From contig NZ_BMHT01000009.1 in assembly GCF_014641455.1 (NCBI RefSeq), forward strand, positions 91,746 through 155,745: a DNA stretch of 64,000 bases, written 5' to 3'. Shown in pieces: positions 59,894 through 64,000 of this stretch. The notes beneath the pieces were generated by a model, which was not told where the DNA came from, made no database searches, and worked only from the letters and a program-made list of their open reading frames with translations. The translations under genes were made by a program, and so were the position numbers. This DNA is from Hymenobacter cavernae (lineage in GTDB: Bacteria; Bacteroidota; Bacteroidia; Cytophagales; Hymenobacteraceae). How positions within the stretch are numbered: position 1 is the stretch's first letter; each line of letters opens with the position of its first letter.

Positions 59894-62800
59894 ATGTCGC
59901 AGCAGCCCAAAATTCAGCCTCTTCCAGAAAACGAACCGGACCTGCACCAGTACACCTTTGCGGCGGCCACCGTTGCTACGCTCAGCATAGCCGATGTGGC
60001 TCGGCACTCCCCGCCCGGCTTCTTCGCCGACAACCGCACCCTGACCGCTATTCAGCCCAAGAGCCTCACGCTGGACTGCGGCACGTTTAGCAGCTCGGAG
60101 CTAGGTTTCCCAACGGTAACGGTGGAGCAACAGGCACACGACTTAGTGTTAACGTGCGCTTGCTCAACGCCAAAAACAGCCTTGTGCGAGCACCAGGCGC
60201 AGGTGCTGCTCAGCATCTTACAGCGCCGAGAGCTGCGTGTGTTCTTCGATGCTAGGGCTCGCCGTGAACTGCTACAAGCTACCGCCCGCGACTACGGCCT
60301 GGAGCACGCCCCCGACCTCGACGCCTACTTTCAACTCACTTATACCCGCCCTTCGGTGGTGGTCACGCCACGAGACGCAGGGCTGTGCCCCGTAACGCCG
60401 GCTACCAAGCAGGAGCTGGTTAGTCAACTGCTACGCCCGGAGCAACGGCCCACCTCACCGTCAGCTAGTACGCAGCGGTTTATTGTATTCAGCAAACACA
60501 AATACTACGGCCACCTCACCGTCCAGTTGGCGGAGGCGGCTTTCACGGCGGCGGGCAAGGTGAAGAACCCCGTGACGGTGCTCAACCCGCTGGATGCTAG
60601 CTGGCAAACCAACGACATAGCCGAACTGAAGTTTTACAGCGGCCTCGCCCGTTTTCAGAACAACTACGACGATGCTCGCTCCGTGGCGGCAGTGGAAGCA
60701 CTGCGCGCCATTCTGCACAACCCCGCTGGGCTGCCTATGTTTGCCCACGACCCGAGCGTGTCGGACAAGCTTATGGCGCCGGCCCTCACGCCCTTGCAGC
60801 TACGCCACGCCCCGGTAGATTTGCGCTTGTCGGTGAACGAAACCGAGGACTTCTACGAGGTAGCCGGCCACCTGCTGCTCCACGACCAACCCGTGGATCT
60901 GAGGAACCTAGCTGTGCGGTTTGAGTACTTTGTGGTGGCTAATAGTGCCTTGTACCTGATTGAAAGCCAGGATGTATGGCGCGTGATTGAGTTTTTCGCC
61001 AAGCGCAACAACACCCTGCTGATTCACCGAAGCAAGTTCGCGGAGTTTCGGCGCGATGTGCTGGCCAACCTCGAAGATCAGCTCCACGTCCACTACGCCT
61101 ACACCCGGCCGGCCACTCCGCAGCAGGTCGTCAGCCACGGCTTCGATCAGGCGCCGGAGAAGCTGCTCTACCTCACCGATGCCGGCGCGCACGTGGAGGT
61201 GCTGCCCGTGATGCGCTACGGCACGCGCGAGGTGTCGGTGCTCTCGCGCCGGCAGCTGTTTGGCGTCGATGAGCTAGGTAAACCGTTTGCTTTACAGCGC
61301 GATACGGCCGCCGAGCTGCACTTCACCACCGCCCTGCTGCGCCATTATCCTGACTTCCGGGAGCAGCTTCAGCAGGCAACTTTGTACGTACCCAAGTCGG
61401 TGTTTCTGGACGAAGAGTGGTTTCTGGCGGCCTTCGAAGACTGGCAGCAAGAGCAGATTACCATCCTAGGTTTCAACCAGCTCAAGAACAACACGCTGAA
61501 CCCCAACCGCGCCCGCATCACGGTGCGCGTGACGGGCGAAACCAACTGGTTTGAAACTCACCTAGGGGTGCGCTTTGGCAAGCAAAAGGCCACGTTGCGG
61601 CAGCTCCAACAGGCCATTCGCAACCGCAGCCATTACGTGCGCCTCGACGACGGCACCCGCGGCATTCTGCCCCAGGAATGGGTTGATAAGTTTGCCCGCT
61701 ACTTCGCGGCCGGCGCGGTGGTGGAGGATACCATTCGCACGCCGAGCATCAACTTTTCGGCCATCGAGGAGCTGTACGACCCCGAGACACTGGCCGCGGA
61801 AGCGCAAGCAAAGTTAGCTTTGTACAAGGCCGCCGTGGCCGATTTCGACGGCATCGAAGCCGTGCTAGTGCCCACCGACCTGCGCGCCACCCTACGCGAC
61901 TACCAGCGGCAGGGCCTGAACTGGCTGAACTTCCTCGATACCTTCGGCTTTGGCGGCTGCTTGGCCGACGACATGGGCCTAGGCAAGACTCTGCAAATGC
62001 TCGCTTTTATCCTGCTCCAGCGCGCTAAGGGCCGCACCGCCGCCAACTTAGTAGTAGTGCCGACCTCGTTGGTGTTCAACTGGCAGGCCGAAGTTGAGAA
62101 GTTTGCGCCCTCCCTGCGCGTGCACCTGCTGCACGGCCCCGCCCGCCGCCATGACGCGGCCCTGTTCGACGACGCCGACATCGTGCTAACGACTTACAAC
62201 ACCATGGTTTCCGACATTCGGCAGCTGCGGGAATACCGGTTTAACTACGTGATTCTGGACGAAGCGCAGGCTATTAAGAACCCGGATTCGCAGCGCTACA
62301 AGGCGGCTTGCCTGCTGCAAGCCCGCAACCGGGTGGTGCTTACGGGTACGCCGGTCGAGAACAATACCTTCGACTTGTACGGCCAGCTGTCCTTTGCCTG
62401 CCCTGGCCTGCTGGGTAGCAAGCAGAACTTCCAGGACCTCTTCGCCGCCCGCATCGACAAGTTCAAAGAATCGAAGCCCACGAGGGCCTTGCAGCGCAAG
62501 ATTAGCCCGTTTGTGCTGCGCCGCACCAAAGCTCAAGTAGCCAGGGAGTTGCCCGACAAAACCGAGATGGTGATTTACTGCGAGATGGGCGACGAGCAGC
62601 GCCGCTTGTACGAGGCCTGCAAAAAAGACTTCCGCGACCTGCTCCTGGGCAAGCACGAGGAAACGCGCCTGAAAAGTAGCGCCCACGTGCTGCAAGGCCT
62701 CACCAAACTGCGCCAGATCTGCAACTCCCCCGCCCTGCTTCCCGACCAGGAAAGCTACGGCCACCCATCGGCCAAGCTAGAGGCGCTAGTGGAGGAAATT

Positions 62801-63271
62801 CGCAACAAGGCCCCGCAGCATAAAATCCTGATCTTCTCACAGTTTGTGAAGATGCTCGACCTGATCGGGCACGCCCTCCGCGCCCACGATATTCCTTTTG
62901 AGCAGCTCACCGGCCAGACAAAAAACCGCGCCGCCCCGGTCCAGGCGTTTCAGCAGGAAGCAGGGTCGCGGGTGTTTCTCATCAGCCTGAAAGCCGGCGG
63001 CACCGGCCTGAACCTGACGGAAGCCGACTACGTCTATATCGTGGACCCGTGGTGGAACCCGGCCGTCGAGAACCAGGCCATCGACCGTAGCTACCGCATC
63101 GGCCAAACGAAGAAAGTCATGGCCGTGCGCCTCATCTGCCCCGATACAGTGGAGGAGAAAATCATGCACCTGCAAGAAGCCAAGCGCGACCTAGCCCACG
63201 ACTTGATCAAAACAGATGCGGCGCTGGTCAAGTCCCTGACGCAGCAGGAGCTACTGGAATTGTTTACGTAA
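59894..63271 (+). CDS. SWIM-domain SNF2 family helicase
   Basis: An 1125-residue protein started at the ATG at 59894 (MSQQPKIQPLPENEPDLHQY). A SWIM zinc finger (CxC...CxH in LVLTCACSTPKTALCEHQ, near 84-101) is followed by a long linker and the SNF2 ATPase: ADDMGLGKTLQM near 688-700, VVPTSLVFNWQAEVEKF, the DEAQ box YVILDEAQAIKN, TGTPVENN, then the helicase C domain with FSQFVKMLDLIGHAL, SLKAGGTGLNLTEADYVY and DPWWNPAVENQAIDRSYRIG. It is a DNA-stimulated ATPase likely to move along or remodel protein-DNA complexes; bacterial members are linked to repair, transcription or defence. Confidence 0.95.
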   Translation: MSQQPKIQPLPENEPDLHQYTFAAATVATLSIADVARHSPPGFFADNRTLTAIQPKSLTLDCGTFSSSELGFPTVTVEQQAHDLVLTCACSTPKTALCEHQAQVLLSILQRRELRVFFDARARRELLQATARDYGLEHAPDLDAYFQLTYTRPSVVVTPRDAGLCPVTPATKQELVSQLLRPEQRPTSPSASTQRFIVFSKHKYYGHLTVQLAEAAFTAAGKVKNPVTVLNPLDASWQTNDIAELKFYSGLARFQNNYDDARSVAAVEALRAILHNPAGLPMFAHDPSVSDKLMAPALTPLQLRHAPVDLRLSVNETEDFYEVAGHLLLHDQPVDLRNLAVRFEYFVVANSALYLIESQDVWRVIEFFAKRNNTLLIHRSKFAEFRRDVLANLEDQLHVHYAYTRPATPQQVVSHGFDQAPEKLLYLTDAGAHVEVLPVMRYGTREVSVLSRRQLFGVDELGKPFALQRDTAAELHFTTALLRHYPDFREQLQQATLYVPKSVFLDEEWFLAAFEDWQQEQITILGFNQLKNNTLNPNRARITVRVTGETNWFETHLGVRFGKQKATLRQLQQAIRNRSHYVRLDDGTRGILPQEWVDKFARYFAAGAVVEDTIRTPSINFSAIEELYDPETLAAEAQAKLALYKAAVADFDGIEAVLVPTDLRATLRDYQRQGLNWLNFLDTFGFGGCLADDMGLGKTLQMLAFILLQRAKGRTAANLVVVPTSLVFNWQAEVEKFAPSLRVHLLHGPARRHDAALFDDADIVLTTYNTMVSDIRQLREYRFNYVILDEAQAIKNPDSQRYKAACLLQARNRVVLTGTPVENNTFDLYGQLSFACPGLLGSKQNFQDLFAARIDKFKESKPTRALQRKISPFVLRRTKAQVARELPDKTEMVIYCEMGDEQRRLYEACKKDFRDLLLGKHEETRLKSSAHVLQGLTKLRQICNSPALLPDQESYGHPSAKLEALVEEIRNKAPQHKILIFSQFVKMLDLIGHALRAHDIPFEQLTGQTKNRAAPVQAFQQEAGSRVFLISLKAGGTGLNLTEADYVYIVDPWWNPAVENQAIDRSYRIGQTKKVMAVRLICPDTVEEKIMHLQEAKRDLAHDLIKTDAALVKSLTQQELLELFT

Positions 63272-63278
63272 GGTACTA

Positions 63279-63848
63279 TTAGCTTGTAGTGAGTACTTTG
63301 CTAATTACCTCATCGTTGGTCAAAGACTGCAAAAAAGCTAGCCCCTTTTCTTTGTTTACTTTCAACAATGACTCGGCACTGTACTCCCTCACTTCGTTAT
63401 CCGGATGCGCACACAGTTTAGTCAGCAGTTCGAAAGTATTTACGTGCTTAAATGCGGGCAGCGCAATTGCTAAATAAGACAAGGAGTAGTTATCGCTATT
63501 GTCCAGAATAGCTAAGAGTTGGTAAGGGTCTGTTTTCCGTCGCCGTCTCCCTATATGAGAGAACAAGGTTGCTATTTCAACTTCGTCTTTCTCTACTTTC
63601 AACCGCTCAAGTAGCTCCGCATAAGGTGGAATTTTCAACGGCGGTTCTACCCTTTCACGCTTGATTCGTCCCTTTATATCGCCGCGTCCTATGCACACTG
63701 GACAAACGCAAAGCCATTCTTTTACATGACTTTCAGGCGAATAGCGCCATCCTACAGTTTGTGGCAAAGCTACCACTTTCATGATTTCGCTTGGTTCAAT
63801 CTTCCGCTCGATCAAGAACTCGTAGCCTAACTTGTTCTCTAGCTGCAT
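63279..63848 (-). CDS. HEAT-repeat-like protein with CxxC motif
   Basis: A 189-residue soluble protein. The N-terminal part has WLCVCPVCIGRGDIKGRI, a possible CxC-x-C knuckle. The C-terminal half consists of helix pairs of HEAT/PBS type (LLAILDNSDNYSLSYLAIAL, ELLTKLCAHPDNEVREYSAE, AFLQSLTNDEVISKVL). Convergent with the SNF2 gene with 7 bases between. Function unknown; a scaffold or immunity-like protein is possible. Confidence 0.72.
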   Translation of the reverse strand: MQLENKLGYEFLIERKIEPSEIMKVVALPQTVGWRYSPESHVKEWLCVCPVCIGRGDIKGRIKRERVEPPLKIPPYAELLERLKVEKDEVEIATLFSHIGRRRRKTDPYQLLAILDNSDNYSLSYLAIALPAFKHVNTFELLTKLCAHPDNEVREYSAESLLKVNKEKGLAFLQSLTNDEVISKVLTTS

Positions 63849-63936
63849 AAAGGACCCGATAGCTTGCCCTAAAGCAATTTTCTGATGTCCTGTACCTGAC
63901 CTCCTCCCATTTACTGAGCCCGCTAGAAGTAGAGCA

Positions 63937-64000
63937 TCAGGCGTTTTGAAGCTCGACCGTAGTGGCGGCAGCTACTACCTCATCGGGCGTTAAATTCTGT
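63937..64000 (-). CDS. Possible C-terminal fragment of a gene cut by the window edge
   Basis: On the minus strand, a frame enters from the right edge and ends in TGA at 63937-63939 with the tail QNLTPDEVVAAATTVELQNA. The composition is protein-like, but 20 codons are too few to be sure. Confidence 0.3.
   Translation of the reverse strand, partial: QNLTPDEVVAAATTVELQNA

Overview
The window looks like a chromosomal segment of a Hymenobacter-like member of the Bacteroidota (Cytophagales). The coding sequence is GC-rich. Start codons lack Shine-Dalgarno sequences, and the recognisable promoters are of the Bacteroidota type (TTG, 20-21 bases, TAnnTTTG). One secreted protein carries a type IX secretion sorting domain, and many proteins belong to families typical of the group (DUF2807, DUF2490, DUF5694, DUF4269, secreted S9, M3 and CocE hydrolases). 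No phage, IS element, rRNA, conventional tRNA or CRISPR array was seen.

Layout. 0-4 kb: end of an M14-like peptidase, three tandem paralogous secreted proteins of unknown function, and ribBA. 4-8 kb: GH2 beta-galactosidase and a proline-iminopeptidase-like lipoprotein. 8-14 kb (minus strand): two overlapping glycosyltransferases, a TrkA-type potassium channel, DNA primase and a DUF2807 protein. 14-24 kb: S9 peptidase, Mrp and NifU-type Fe-S proteins, fumarylacetoacetase, a CocE hydrolase and a DUF2490 protein. 24-28.3 kb (minus strand): the most interesting locus, rsr (Ro60 orthologue), then six tandem Y-RNA-like elements, then rtcB (RNA ligase). 28.3-38.5 kb: an AT-rich stretch with a small promoter-sORF-terminator unit, DUF5694, a histone-deacetylase-like enzyme, a J-domain-like protein, an AsmA-like giant, an acetyltransferase, and a DUF421/YetF gene broken by an in-frame stop. 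38.5-49 kb: two small unknown genes, a PAS histidine kinase paired with an RsbQ/KAI2-like hydrolase, an orphan ABC ATPase, a lipid-methyltransferase-like protein, UvrA2-like, a LysM amidase, MsrB and DUF4269. 49-53 kb: a three-gene membrane operon around a KAP P-loop ATPase. 53-64 kb: FG-GAP/T9SS protein, OsmC, M3 peptidase, a porin-like protein, a SWIM-SNF2 helicase and a HEAT-like protein.

The rsr-Y RNA-rtcB locus. On the minus strand the six elements share one architecture. An outer stem is followed by a conserved internal loop (TGCCGTA facing a GCTTGTTGC-like strand), then an 8-bp inner stem that covaries between copies, then CTTCG. Three copies carry, inside the inner stem, a circularly permuted tRNA-like domain: T-arm, acceptor stem closed by a small loop, D-arm. 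A fourth keeps the T-arm and capped acceptor but has lost the D-arm. Two are minimal hairpins without a tRNA part. This is the known design of bacterial Y RNAs, which bind Ro60/Rsr and mimic tRNA. Six diversified copies in one Bacteroidota operon, between the Ro protein and the RNA-repair ligase, is what makes the locus stand out.

Non-coding background. Intergenic spaces are filled with long hairpins of several families: GTAGAGACGC-like or TAGCGCGAAGC-like arms around a GTTGAACGA core, TCATGCTGAGC-type inverted repeats, and hairpins made of degenerate 8-base quasi-repeats. The tetramer CTAG, rare in most bacteria, is abundant, especially as CCTAGGT.
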